Positions 1 to 8,302 of a DNA stretch of 64,000 bases are shown here, piece by piece. The position numbers were made by a program, and so were the translations under genes. The stretch comes from JAKAXS01 sp965279065. Lineage in GTDB: Bacteria > Pseudomonadota > Alphaproteobacteria > Rhizobiales > Hyphomicrobiaceae. Numbering within the stretch: the stretch's first letter is position 1; each line of letters begins with the position of its first letter. The stretch spans positions 1,116,001 through 1,180,000 of the forward strand of contig OZ257134.1 in assembly GCA_965279065.1 (NCBI GenBank). Direction: 5' to 3'. The notes under the pieces are model-generated. The model was not told where the DNA came from. It saw nothing but the letters and a program-made list of their open reading frames with translations, and did not search any database.

Positions 1-206
1 TCGACGGTATAGGGGCTCTCCGTCTTGTCTGGTCGGTCCGTCGACATGTCGCGCAGCGAGCTGTCCGGCGTCGGCTTCAGAAGCCAATAACCGGACTTGC
101 CGGCGGGAGCATCGTTGGCGACGGCTCCATCCGCCATGACCAGACACACCGCCGCTACCGCTATCCCGCTGACGGCGTGTGCAACCTTGGGTCTGGCGAA
201 AATCAT
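1..206 (-). CDS. Secreted transporter-like outer-membrane protein, N-terminus only
   Basis: Only the first 68 codons are in the window; the gene continues past the left edge. It starts ATG (204-206) with a clear signal peptide: MIFARPK, a hydrophobic stretch and VAND after an Ala-x-Ala site. The mature part contains RDMSTDRPDKTESPYTVD. The STDRPD.TESPYTV signature is typical of the transporter / Phenol_MetA_deg (PF13557) beta-barrel family, whose members are often encoded near metal or aromatic-compound genes. The family call rests on that motif and the substrate is unknown. A perfect 10-bp inverted repeat lies about 50 bp upstream and may be its operator. Confidence 0.6.
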   Translation of the reverse strand, partial: MIFARPKVAHAVSGIAVAAVCLVMADGAVANDAPAGKSGYWLLKPTPDSSLRDMSTDRPDKTESPYTV

Positions 207-252
207 CAATTACGGCTCCAAACAATTCGCAAAAGCACAGCAGACCTAACGC

Positions 253-277
253 GCAGTTGCAACTAATTTGCAACTGC
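253..277. promoter_or_regulatory. Perfect inverted repeat, metalloregulator-like operator candidate
   Basis: Ten-base arms GCAGTTGCAA and TTGCAACTGC are separated by CTAAT. The core TTGCAACTAATTTGCAA resembles the dyads bound by Fur/Mur-type repressors in alphaproteobacteria. It sits 47 bp upstream of the minus-strand transporter-like gene. There is no T-tract, so a terminator is less likely. A related but imperfect copy, TTGCAACTAATCTGCA, lies near 19594. The regulator assignment is inference. Confidence 0.4.
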
Positions 278-421
278 AAGAAGCGTTTCTAGTTTGAGCG
301 AGATGCAGCCAGGCCACGCCTTGCAGAGCGGGGAACACGTGCCCGCGATCCGCTTCAACACACGGGTGGCTTGATCAGCGGACTGCATACCCGCCAGCGA
401 GCGCATCGTCCGCCGATGATG

Positions 422-1912
422 TCAGTTGGATTGCGCGCGACGTCCCGGTGCCCGCCGGATGGGCCCCTCGGACGTATGCCCGTCCGGCAGGCCGTCCTCA
501 TTGAGGTAGGCGATGCGGATCATGTTCGTGGCGCCCGGCGAGCCCAACGGCACGCCGGCGGTGATCACCATGCCCTGGCCCGCCTTCACGAAGCCTTCAT
601 CGAACGAGATGCGGCACGCCTTGCGCACCATGTCGGCCAGGTCCTTCGGGTCGCCAGTCAGCACCGTCTGGATGCCCCAGACCATCGACAGCCGCTGCGC
701 CGTCTCCTCGATCGGCGTCAGGCCGATGACGGTGACGCCCGGACGTTCGCGCGCCACGCGCAGCGCCGTAGAGCCGGTGGCCGTGTAGCAGACGATCGCA
801 CCCAGCTCCAGCGTGTCGGCGATTGCGTGCGAGGCGGCCGCAATGGCGTCGGCGCCGGTCGGCAGCGGCGCCAGATCCACGGCGTGCACCATGGCGTCGT
901 AGCTGTCGTCGTTCTCCACCTCGATGGCGATGCGGTTCATCACCTCGATGGCTTCCACGGGATACTGGCCGACGGCGGACTCAGCCGACAGCATGACCGC
1001 GTCGGCACCGTCGAATACGGCGGTTGCCACGTCGGAGACTTCCGCGCGCGTCGGCACGGGTGAGGAGATCATGCTCTCCAGCATCTGCGTGGCAACGACC
1101 ACCGGCTTGCCGGCCGCCCGCGCCTGGCGCACGATCGTCTTCTGCAGGCTGGGAACGCGTTCGACCGGAAGTTCGACGCCCAGGTCGCCGCGCGCCACCA
1201 TGAAGCCGTCGCCGGCCGCGATGATCTTCTCCAGGTCGTCGATCGCCGAGGGTTTCTCGATCTTCACCATGATGGCGGCGCGGCCGTCGACAATCTTCTT
1301 CACTTCGTCCACGTCCTCGTGCCGCTGCACGAACGACAGGGCGATCCAGTCGGCCTTGATGTTCAGCGCGCAGTCGAGATCGAGCCGGTCCTTCTCCGTC
1401 AAGGGGCCGACCGGCAGAATCGTCTCTGGCATGGAGATGCCCTTGCGGCTGGCGAGCGCGCCGCCGGTCAGCACCTGGGCCGAGATGCGGTCCTTCTTCG
1501 TCTCGATCACTCGCATGCGGATCTTGCCGTCGTCGAGCAGCAGCAGGTGTCCCGGCTTCACCGCATCGAAAATTTGCGGATGCGGCAGGAACACGCGCTC
1601 GGCGTTGCCGAGGCTTTCCTCCCGGTCAAAATGGAAGATGGCGCTGTCGTTGACGAAGACGCGCCCGGAATGGAATTCGCCAAGCCGGAACTTCGGACCC
1701 TGCAGATCCGCCAGCACGCCGATGGCGTGGCGGTGCTTCTTGCCGACGGCGCGCACGGAATTGCACAGCTCGGTCGCAAGCTCGTGCGAGGAATGGCTCA
1801 TGTTGATGCGGAATACGTCCACACCGGCGATAAAGAGGCGTTCCATCATGTCGGGCGGTTGCGAGGCGGGCCCGAGCGTCGCCACCAGCTTCATGCGTCT
1901 ATTGCGTTTCAT
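422..1912 (-). CDS. pyk: Pyruvate kinase
   Basis: Converts phosphoenolpyruvate and ADP to pyruvate and ATP in the cytoplasm. Visible motifs are the N-terminal KLVATLGPAS, KIEKPSAIDDLEKI, the Mg/PEP-binding RGDLGVELP, TQMLESMI and the signature VFDGADAVMLSAESAVG. The length of about 496 residues fits bacterial type II enzymes with a C-terminal allosteric domain. I chose the start at MKRNRRMK, as in other alphaproteobacterial PykA proteins. An in-frame ATG at 1930 would add six residues. The start overlaps the 3' end of the DUF1036 gene by 14 bp, so the pair is almost certainly co-transcribed, as commonly seen in Rhizobiales. Confidence 0.96.
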   Translation of the reverse strand: MKRNRRMKLVATLGPASQPPDMMERLFIAGVDVFRINMSHSSHELATELCNSVRAVGKKHRHAIGVLADLQGPKFRLGEFHSGRVFVNDSAIFHFDREESLGNAERVFLPHPQIFDAVKPGHLLLLDDGKIRMRVIETKKDRISAQVLTGGALASRKGISMPETILPVGPLTEKDRLDLDCALNIKADWIALSFVQRHEDVDEVKKIVDGRAAIMVKIEKPSAIDDLEKIIAAGDGFMVARGDLGVELPVERVPSLQKTIVRQARAAGKPVVVATQMLESMISSPVPTRAEVSDVATAVFDGADAVMLSAESAVGQYPVEAIEVMNRIAIEVENDDSYDAMVHAVDLAPLPTGADAIAAASHAIADTLELGAIVCYTATGSTALRVARERPGVTVIGLTPIEETAQRLSMVWGIQTVLTGDPKDLADMVRKACRISFDEGFVKAGQGMVITAGVPLGSPGATNMIRIAYLNEDGLPDGHTSEGPIRRAPGRRAQSN

Positions 1913-2375
1913 CCGCCTTACGGCTCCCATCTCCCGGATCGGTCAAGCGGATCGTCCACTCGTTCGCCTCTCCTGTATCGACTTGAAAAAATCCGGTTCG
2001 CTTATAGCCACGTTTGGGGCAGTCCTGCACCCCCCGGATTGCGAACGACTTGTCGGTGGTGCACATGAAACTCTCGCCGGCCCATTCGCCGCCGCGATCG
2101 TAGTCTACCGCATGCACATAAAGGTATCGGCTAGGCACCGAGCCTTTCAAAAGGGTTTCGCACGTGTGCGACGCGATGTTCCACCAACCCTCGGTGGCCC
2201 ATCCGTTCACGTCCTGATAGCCGATGGCCACGCCGATGCGGCTGGATGTTGAATTGCACAGCCGCAAATCGGCGTGCGCGGTGGTGGCACTCAGCATGAG
2301 TGTCAGCGCGCACGAGGGCAGACAGGCCCATCGCCGGTTGAGACGCGCTGGACGGATTGGACTTTGCTTAGGCAT
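1899..2375 (-). CDS. DUF1036 family secreted protein
   Basis: A 158-residue protein with an N-terminal signal peptide (hydrophobic segment ending TTAHA|DLRLCN). The DUF1036 domain fills the rest: ADLRLCNSTSSRIGVAIGY, then GWWNIASHTCETLL, YLYVHAVDY and CTTDKSFAIRG. Paired cysteines suggest disulfides in the periplasm. DUF1036 has no established biochemical role. In many alphaproteobacteria it lies directly upstream of pyruvate kinase, as here, where its end overlaps the pyk start. Nothing visible explains that linkage functionally. Confidence 0.9.
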   Translation of the reverse strand: MPKQSPIRPARLNRRWACLPSCALTLMLSATTAHADLRLCNSTSSRIGVAIGYQDVNGWATEGWWNIASHTCETLLKGSVPSRYLYVHAVDYDRGGEWAGESFMCTTDKSFAIRGVQDCPKRGYKRTGFFQVDTGEANEWTIRLTDPGDGSRKADETQ

Positions 2376-2459
2376 TCACGTCCGATTGAGCTGCGAACGG
2401 CACCCCACCACGCACTGCCTGAGCCTACCGGCTTTCCCGCAAGTCCGGAATGCTCATGG

Positions 2460-3755
2460 TCAAGGGTCGACCAAAATGACGCGGAAGTCGTTGACGTTGG
2501 TTTGCGTTGGTCCACACTCGAGCAGATCGCCGAGCTGACGGAAGAACCCCGTCGAGTCGTTGTTGGCCAACAAAGCGGCGGCATTGAGATTGAGCGCATT
2601 GGCCCGCGCCAGCGTGTCCGGCATGACGATCGCGCCGGCCGGATCGTCCGCATTCCCACCGCCGCCGTCGATGCCATCGGTGTCGCCGGCCAGCGCGGCA
2701 ATGCCACTCGCTCCACCGAGCGCGATCGCCAGCCCCATGGCATACTCCTGGTTCGGGCCGCCGGCTCCGTTGCCCCGCACCGTCACCGTGAATTCGCCGC
2801 CCGACAGGATGGCAAGCCGCTCGCCGCGCGCCTTGGCGTCCAGCGCCAGCTTGGCGTGCGCCGCGCCGACGTCGCGAGCCTCGCCCTCCAGGCTGTCGCC
2901 CAGCACCTCGACCCGGTAGCCTTCCGCACGCGCCAGCTCCGCCGCCGCTTCGATCGACATGCGCGGCGTGGCCGTCATGACGTAGCTGCTCGCGGCCAGC
3001 TCCGGCGATCCGGGCTTCACCGTCTCGTTCTGCGCCTGTGCCAGCGCCGCCATCACCGAGGACGGCGGAGAGATCTTGTACGTCTGCAGCACGGCGAGCG
3101 CATCGGCCAGCGTCGTCGGATCGCCGACCGTCGGACCCGAACCGATCGCATCGGGATCGTCGCCCGGCACGTCCGAGATCGCCAGCGTGAGGAGCTTTGC
3201 CGGATACGACGCTGCGGCCAGCCGCCCGCCCTTGATGCGCGAGAGATGCTTGCGCACGCAGTTCATCTCCGAAATCCGCGCGCCGGACTTCAAGAGCTGC
3301 TTCGTCAGTGCCGCCTTGTCGGCGAACGACACGCCGTCGACGGGCGCCGACCACAATGCCGATGCGCCGCCCGACAGCAGGCACAGCACGAGATCGTTCG
3401 GTCCCGCCGTCTTGGCCAGCGACACCGCAAGCTTGGCCGAGGCGATCGAGTTGGCGTCGGGCACCGGGTGACCCGCCTCGATGATCGGCAGGATCTCCGT
3501 TGGCAGTCCGTAGCCGTGGCGCGTCGTGATCGCGCCCGTGATGCGCAGGGCCTCGCCCTTGCTGCTGTAGTGCCGTTCGGCCGCCTGGGCCATGGCCGCC
3601 GACGCCTTGCCGGCACCGACGATAATGATGCGCCCGTCCTCGGGAACGGCCGGCAGGTGCGGCGGAACGCACGTCGCGGGATGGGCAGCGGAGACGGCCT
3701 TGTCGTACATGGCGCGCATCAGTTGGCGCTGGCGGGTCGGATCGAGGCTGGCCAT
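2460..3755 (-). CDS. gckA: Glycerate 2-kinase (MOFRL/DUF4147 family)
   Basis: Phosphorylates D-glycerate to 2-phosphoglycerate, linking glyoxylate/serine-cycle or tartrate metabolism to glycolysis. The family is often misnamed hydroxypyruvate reductase (TtuD). The N-terminal DUF4147 domain contains IIIVGAGKASAAMAQAAE and CLLSGGASAL. The C-terminal MOFRL domain, about residues 300-420, contains ILSGGEFTVTVRG and GGPNQEYAMGLA, followed by LAGDTDGIDG. The length of 431 is typical. The start was set at MASLDPT; an ATG 24 bases upstream adds eight residues and cannot be excluded. Downstream lie DUF1036 and pyk, so a glycolytic exit context is plausible. Confidence 0.9.
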   Translation of the reverse strand: MASLDPTRQRQLMRAMYDKAVSAAHPATCVPPHLPAVPEDGRIIIVGAGKASAAMAQAAERHYSSKGEALRITGAITTRHGYGLPTEILPIIEAGHPVPDANSIASAKLAVSLAKTAGPNDLVLCLLSGGASALWSAPVDGVSFADKAALTKQLLKSGARISEMNCVRKHLSRIKGGRLAAASYPAKLLTLAISDVPGDDPDAIGSGPTVGDPTTLADALAVLQTYKISPPSSVMAALAQAQNETVKPGSPELAASSYVMTATPRMSIEAAAELARAEGYRVEVLGDSLEGEARDVGAAHAKLALDAKARGERLAILSGGEFTVTVRGNGAGGPNQEYAMGLAIALGGASGIAALAGDTDGIDGGGGNADDPAGAIVMPDTLARANALNLNAAALLANNDSTGFFRQLGDLLECGPTQTNVNDFRVILVDP

Positions 3756-3879
3756 GTTGCGGCAATGCTCCCTAGGCATATTGTTCTTGAGTGTGGTTTG
3801 CGGGATGGGCGGTACGCGGTCAAGCGCCTCCTTGCCACGCCGCTGGCCGGACGCCGCGTCGCCCGCTATAAGTCTGGCA

Positions 3880-4713
3880 ATGCAGAAACATTTCGTTCAG
3901 CGGGCGGCGGACGCCGGATCTGTGCCAATTGTCGCATTCGATCGCACCGAGGCCTTCACGGTTCTGCCTGGCTCGATCGGCTCCGGCGTGCTGCTGCTAT
4001 GCGACCACGCCGCCAGTGCCTTCCCGCCGGGCTACGGCACGTTGGGCCTGCCCGAAGCAGAGCTGCAGCGGCACATCGCCTATGACATCGGCGCCCTGTC
4101 TGTGACGCAGCACTTGGCCGAGGCGCTGGGCGCGCCCGCCATCCACACCCATTATTCGCGCCTTCTCATCGATCCCAACCGCGGCGCTGACGATCCGACC
4201 CTGATCATGCGCCTCTCCGACGGCGCCGTCATTCCCGGCAATCGCATTCTCGATCCCGCTGAACGCCACAAGCGCATGGCGACCTATTACCGGCCGTACC
4301 ACGATCGCATCAACGGCCTGATCGAAACCTTCCTCGCCGCCGGCGTGCCCCCCGTCCTCGTGTCGATGCACTCCTTCACCGACAACTGGAAAGGCGTGCC
4401 CCGCCCCTGGCACGTCAGTGTGCTGTGGGACAAGGATCCGCGCTTCGCCATGCCGCTGCTCCAGGCCCTGTCGGCCGAGGGCGATCTCATCGTCGGCGAC
4501 AACGAGCCCTATCACGGCGCGCTGGAAGGCGACTGCATGTGGCAGCACGGCACGATGCGCGGCTTGGCGCACGCCATCATCGAGGTGCGTCAGGACCTGA
4601 TCGGCGATGCGGCGGGGCAGGCGGCCTGGGGCGCCCGGCTGTCACGCATCATCTCCGCCATCCTTGCGCGCGACGACCTGCGCGCCGATCTAAGGCATGT
4701 ACGGCACGACTGA
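3880..4713 (+). CDS. N-formylglutamate amidohydrolase family protein
   Basis: A 277-residue FGase-family (PF05013) hydrolase. The family releases formate from N-formyl-L-glutamate (HutG-type) or acts on related amides. Diagnostic segments are LLLCDHAASAFPPGYGTLG, HYSRLLIDPNRG, VLVSMHSFTDNWKG and VGDNEPYHGALEGDCMWQHG; the Asp/His/Asn residues in these blocks form the Zn site in characterised relatives. The start is the ATG at 3880 (MQKHFVQ); upstream extensions of the frame overlap the divergent glycerate kinase gene. There is no histidine-utilisation cluster nearby. Instead it is followed by DUF1244 and GapR genes, a conserved alphaproteobacterial neighbourhood, so the true substrate is uncertain. 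Confidence 0.88.
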   Translation: MQKHFVQRAADAGSVPIVAFDRTEAFTVLPGSIGSGVLLLCDHAASAFPPGYGTLGLPEAELQRHIAYDIGALSVTQHLAEALGAPAIHTHYSRLLIDPNRGADDPTLIMRLSDGAVIPGNRILDPAERHKRMATYYRPYHDRINGLIETFLAAGVPPVLVSMHSFTDNWKGVPRPWHVSVLWDKDPRFAMPLLQALSAEGDLIVGDNEPYHGALEGDCMWQHGTMRGLAHAIIEVRQDLIGDAAGQAAWGARLSRIISAILARDDLRADLRHVRHD

Positions 4714-4746
4714 ACGTGCGCGCAGCTACACACGAGGACGATCGCG

Positions 4747-5055
4747 ATGTCTCAATTCGATCAACAGACGCAAACCGAGCTGGAGGCCGCCGCCTTCCGT
4801 CGTCTCTTGGAGCACCTGCGCAGCCGCACCGATGTGCAGAACATCGACATGATGAATTTGTCCGGCTTCTGCCGGAACTGCCTGTCCAACTGGTACCAGC
4901 AGGCGGCCGAAATGCGCGGCTTGAGCGTCACGCAGGATCAGTCCCGCGAGTTCGTCTACGGCATGCCGTTCGCCGAGTGGAAGGCAAAGTACCAGACCGA
5001 CGCGACCCCGGCCCAGCAAGCGTCATTCGCCAAGTCCCAATCCCACGAGCATTGA
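4747..5055 (+). CDS. DUF1244 domain protein
   Basis: A 102-residue cytoplasmic protein matching DUF1244 over nearly its full length. The segment FRRLLEHLRSRTDVQNIDMM is followed by the conserved LSGFCRNCLSNWY, with a CxxC pair, and by EFVYGMPFAEWKAKYQ. The CxxC could bind metal, but this has not been established. It lies 33 bp after the FGase-family gene and 132 bp before gapR, all on the plus strand. Function is unknown. Confidence 0.9.
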   Translation: MSQFDQQTQTELEAAAFRRLLEHLRSRTDVQNIDMMNLSGFCRNCLSNWYQQAAEMRGLSVTQDQSREFVYGMPFAEWKAKYQTDATPAQQASFAKSQSHEH

Positions 5056-5187
5056 GCGACTCTAAGTTCAACAGTGGCTCAAATACCTCTGGATGGTTCT
5101 TTGCTGGCCTTGCTGGCCTCTCGGCCCGTCGCTAGCGTTTGCCCAGACGCGCCGAGAAGGCGCCCGGTCACACGTGGGGTATACAAG

Positions 5188-5496
5188 ATGACGACGCTCC
5201 AGGCTTCGGCCCAGAACCAGTTGCGCCAGTTGGTCGAGCAGATCGAACGGCTGGAAGAAGAGAAGAAGGCACTCGCCTCCGACATCCGCGACAAGTACCT
5301 GGAGGCCAAGGGCGTGGGCTTCGACGTCAAGGCCCTGCGCGAGATCGTGCGCCTGCGTAAGAAGAGCCAGTCCGAGCGCGAAGAGGAAGACGGCATCCTC
5401 GAAGTCTACATGCACGCCCTTGGCATGTTGAACGACAACGTCGCCCACATGGCAGGCGGCGACAGCGCCCCCCACCACATCATCGCGGCGGAATAA
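5188..5496 (+). CDS. gapR: GapR-type nucleoid protein (DUF2312)
   Basis: A 102-residue highly charged helical protein. Members of this family (GapR in Caulobacter) are essential nucleoid-associated proteins that bind overtwisted AT-rich DNA ahead of replication and transcription. Visible features are the coiled-coil N-terminal half QLRQLVEQIERLEEEKKALA and the conserved DIRDKYLEAKGVGFDVKALR and REIVRLRKK. The start was placed at MTTLQAS, which matches family N-termini; the frame is open upstream to 5074, but that part is not family-like. It is followed by a bidirectional terminator-like hairpin shared with katA. Confidence 0.93.
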   Translation: MTTLQASAQNQLRQLVEQIERLEEEKKALASDIRDKYLEAKGVGFDVKALREIVRLRKKSQSEREEEDGILEVYMHALGMLNDNVAHMAGGDSAPHHIIAAE

Positions 5497-5510
5497 CCCA
5501 AAGTAACAAC

Positions 5511-5542
5511 GCCCCAGGCTCGTTCGGCGGCGAGCCCGGGGC
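5511..5542. terminator. Terminator-like hairpin between convergent gapR and katA
   Basis: Arms GCCCCAGGCTCG and CGAGCCCGGGGC pair with one mismatch around an 8-base loop. It lies 14 bp past the gapR stop and 27 bp past the katA stop. There is no strong T-run on either side, so Rho-independent activity is only probable. Confidence 0.6.
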
Positions 5543-5569
5543 GCTACATTGGCAAGTTCGGGTTGCCCC

Positions 5570-7045
5570 TTACTCGGCCGCAGTTCTGTGGGGTTCGACC
5601 GGCACCGCGACACCCATGCGCTTGGCGACGCCCGTGCCGTAGGCCGGATCGGCTCGCGTGAAGTGCACCACCTGCCGTTCGACGATTTCCTTTGGCACGC
5701 CCTGCATGGCCGCGGCGATGTTGTCCATCAGCCGCTCCTTGGCGTCCGGCTTCATCAGCCGGAACAGGTTGCCCGGCTGCGTGTAGTCGTCGTTGCCGTC
5801 GCGATGATTGTAGCGGTCGGCCGTACCGTCCAGTGCCAGCGCGGGCTCCGCGAATTGCGGCGCCTGCACCGGCCCATCGAACGAGTTCGGCTCGTAGTAG
5901 GCGTTGGCATTGCCGGTGTCGTTGGCGAAGAAGCGCATCGCGCCGTCCTTGTGATAGTGATGCATCGGGCACTTCGGCGCGTTGACCGGCAGCGCCTCAT
6001 AGTGCGTGCCGAGCCGATAGCGATGCGCATCGGCATAAGAGAAGATACGCGCCTGCAGCATCTTGTCGGGTGAGAAGCCGATGCCCGGGACGATATTCTT
6101 CGGCGACAGGGCCAGCTGCTCGATCTCCGCGAAATAGTTGTCCGCATTGCGGTTCAGCGCGAACTCGCCGACCTCGATCAGCGGAAACTCGCTGTGCGGC
6201 CACACCTTGGTGATGTCGAACGGATTGTAGCTCGTGTGCTTGGCCTGCTCTTCGCTCATCACCTGCACGAACAACTTCCACCTCGGGAAATGGCCGGCTT
6301 CGATGGCGCCGTAAAGATCTTCCTGCGTCGACTCGCGCGTGCGCCCGACGATCTCGGCCGCCTCCGCGTTGGTCCAGTGCTTGTGGCCCTGCTGGGTCTT
6401 GAAGTGGAACTTCACCCAGTGCCGCTCGTTGGCCGCGTTGAGGAACGAGTACGTGTGCGAGCCGAACCCGTCGACGTGGCGCACGTCCGTCGGCAGGCCA
6501 CGATCCGACATCAGGATCGTCACCTGATGCAGGCTTTCCGGCGACAGCGACCAGAAATCCCACATCGCTGTCGGCGAGCGCATGTTGGTACGCGGATGCC
6601 GCTTCTGCGTATGGATGAAATCCGGGAACTTCAACGGATCCCGCACGAAGAAGACCGGCGTGTTGTTGCCGACGAGGTCCCAGTTGCCTTCCTCGGTATA
6701 GAATTTCAGCGCGAAACCGCGCACGTCGCGCTCTGCGTCGGCCGCGCCCATCTCGCCGGCAACGGTCGAGAAGCGCGCGATCATTTGAGTGGCCTTGCCC
6801 ACCTTGGAGAAGATGGCGGCCTTGGTGTACCGCGAGATATCGTGCGTGACGGTAAAGGTGCCATGCGCACCCCATCCTTTGGCGTGCACCGTCCGCTCAG
6901 GAATCCGCTCGCGGTTCTGATGCGCGAGTTTTTCCAGCAGTTGATAGTCCTGCAGCAGCACGGGCCCCCGTGGCCCAGCTGATAGAGAATTCTGGTTGTC
7001 TGCGATTGGCGCACCTGCGCTCGTCGTCAGCATCTTTTTTGTCAT
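5570..7045 (-). CDS. katA: Monofunctional heme catalase
   Basis: Dismutates hydrogen peroxide to water and oxygen. The 491-residue length puts it among small-subunit (clade 3) catalases. Visible are the distal His region ERTVHAKGWGAHGTF, the catalytic Asn region DLVGNNTPVFFVRDP and the proximal heme-Tyr motif RIFSYADAHRYRLG. There is no signal peptide, so it is cytoplasmic. It is divergent from oxyR (288-bp gap), which strongly suggests peroxide-induced control. A TATAAT hexamer (7110-7115, minus strand) is a candidate -10. A strong minus-strand terminator lies between the two genes (see 7145-7184). Confidence 0.97.
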   Translation of the reverse strand: MTKKMLTTSAGAPIADNQNSLSAGPRGPVLLQDYQLLEKLAHQNRERIPERTVHAKGWGAHGTFTVTHDISRYTKAAIFSKVGKATQMIARFSTVAGEMGAADAERDVRGFALKFYTEEGNWDLVGNNTPVFFVRDPLKFPDFIHTQKRHPRTNMRSPTAMWDFWSLSPESLHQVTILMSDRGLPTDVRHVDGFGSHTYSFLNAANERHWVKFHFKTQQGHKHWTNAEAAEIVGRTRESTQEDLYGAIEAGHFPRWKLFVQVMSEEQAKHTSYNPFDITKVWPHSEFPLIEVGEFALNRNADNYFAEIEQLALSPKNIVPGIGFSPDKMLQARIFSYADAHRYRLGTHYEALPVNAPKCPMHHYHKDGAMRFFANDTGNANAYYEPNSFDGPVQAPQFAEPALALDGTADRYNHRDGNDDYTQPGNLFRLMKPDAKERLMDNIAAAMQGVPKEIVERQVVHFTRADPAYGTGVAKRMGVAVPVEPHRTAAE

Positions 7046-7144
7046 CGTTCGCCACTCCCGATTGCTTCTGTGGGCGGATCACCAAAGCCGGAAAGTGCGA
7101 TAAGGGGAAATTATAATTTATTGGATTGGCAATTAGATTTACTT

Positions 7145-7184
7145 AAAAAGATGCCCCGGACCGTTTCGGCGCACGGTCCGGGGC
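7145..7184 (-). terminator. Strong Rho-independent terminator upstream of katA
   Basis: On the minus strand, perfect 11-base arms (GCCCCGGACCG / CGGTCCGGGGC) enclose a 10-base loop and are followed by ATCTTTTTAAG. The T-run is only on the minus strand, so it stops transcripts coming from the oxyR side before katA. No annotated gene ends here; see the finding on a possible OxyS-like RNA or katA leader attenuator. Confidence 0.7.
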
Positions 7185-7333
7185 GCCTAGACGGCAGCGC
7201 GGTTGCCCGTTCTGCCGGTATCGCCTAGGCCTCGCCGCCCGGAGGCGTTGACGAAGCCGTGATGTGCCAAATCTACAGGCAGGGTGTAGTAAGGCCCAAT
7301 CGTATTTTATTGCCCCATAGATCAGGTTGTCTG

Positions 7334-8302
7334 ATGACCCATGTCACCATCAAGCAGCTTCGATATTTCGATGCTCTGGCGCGAGAACTCCATTTTGGCC
7401 GCGCCGCCGATAGCTGTTCGGTCACCCAGCCGGCGCTTTCCATGCAGATCCACGAACTGGAGCAGAGCCTTGGTCTGATGCTCGTTGAGCGGACCCGTTC
7501 CGGCGTCCAATTGACCGCCAAGGGCGAGGAGATCGCCCAGCGTTCGGCCCGCATCCTCGGCGACGTGCGCGACCTCATTTCCTTCGCCCAGCACGCCAAC
7601 AAGGTGCTGGCCGGCGTGCTGCGCGTCGGCGTGATCCCCTCGGTCGCGCCCTATATGCTGCCGCCGCTGCTGCCATTGCTGCGCGAGGCCTATCCCGAGC
7701 TCGAGCTGCACGTGCGCGAAACGCAGACCCAGATTCTCGTCGATGAATTGATCGAGGGCAAACTCGACGTCCTGCTGCTGGCGCTGCCGGTCAAGCACCC
7801 CGATCTGGAATCCATCCCCCTGTTCGACGATCGCTTTGTTCTGGCGCTACCCAAGGAGCGCAGGCTGTCGGGCCGCGTCCGCGCCACGAAGGAACTGATC
7901 GAACACGAACACCTGCTTCTGCTGGAGGAGGGCCATTGCCTGCGCGATCAGGCCTTGACCTACTGCAGCCTGCAGCAGGTCGACGCGGTCAATACCTTCG
8001 GCGCCTCGAGCCTGTCGACGATCATCGAAATGGTCGCGGCGGGCTTCGGTATCACGCTGCTGCCGGAGATTTGCCTCGGCGTCGAAAGCCGCGGTCGCGA
8101 CCTGAGCCTCGTCCGCTTCATCGATCCCGAACCCTTCCGCACCCTAGGTCTCGTGTGGCGCTCCACGTCGCCGCGCAAGCCTGATTTCATGGAACTGGGT
8201 CGCCTCGTGACGCGCGCCTGGGAAGATGGCCTGCTGGATGCCTCGGCACGCATGCCCGGCAAGCAGAAGAAGCACAACGCCCTCAGCGCACAGTCGTCGT
8301 GA
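7334..8302 (+). CDS. oxyR: LysR-type peroxide sensor OxyR
   Basis: A LysR-type regulator with an N-terminal winged HTH (TIKQLRYFDALARELHFGRA, then SVTQPALSMQIHELE) and a substrate-binding-like C-terminal domain. The redox pair is visible as EEGHCLRDQALTYC: two cysteines separated by eight residues, the same spacing as Cys199/Cys208 of E. coli OxyR. I chose the start MTHVTIKQ at 7334; the frame extends to 7259 but the extra residues are not family-like. It is divergent from katA, its expected target. Its 3' end overlaps the convergent DUF882 gene by 20 bp. Confidence 0.94.
   Translation: MTHVTIKQLRYFDALARELHFGRAADSCSVTQPALSMQIHELEQSLGLMLVERTRSGVQLTAKGEEIAQRSARILGDVRDLISFAQHANKVLAGVLRVGVIPSVAPYMLPPLLPLLREAYPELELHVRETQTQILVDELIEGKLDVLLLALPVKHPDLESIPLFDDRFVLALPKERRLSGRVRATKELIEHEHLLLLEEGHCLRDQALTYCSLQQVDAVNTFGASSLSTIIEMVAAGFGITLLPEICLGVESRGRDLSLVRFIDPEPFRTLGLVWRSTSPRKPDFMELGRLVTRAWEDGLLDASARMPGKQKKHNALSAQSS

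Noticed and set aside
2274..4085. Plus-strand open frame of about 600 codons opposite the glycerate kinase gene
   Set aside because: Arg-rich low-complexity translation, antisense to a gene with clear DUF4147/MOFRL motifs.
7317..7335. Imperfect dyad ATAGATCAGG..TCTGAT at the oxyR start as an OxyR box
   Set aside because: Arms pair poorly and it does not fit the ATAG-N7-CTAT or T-N11-A spacing.
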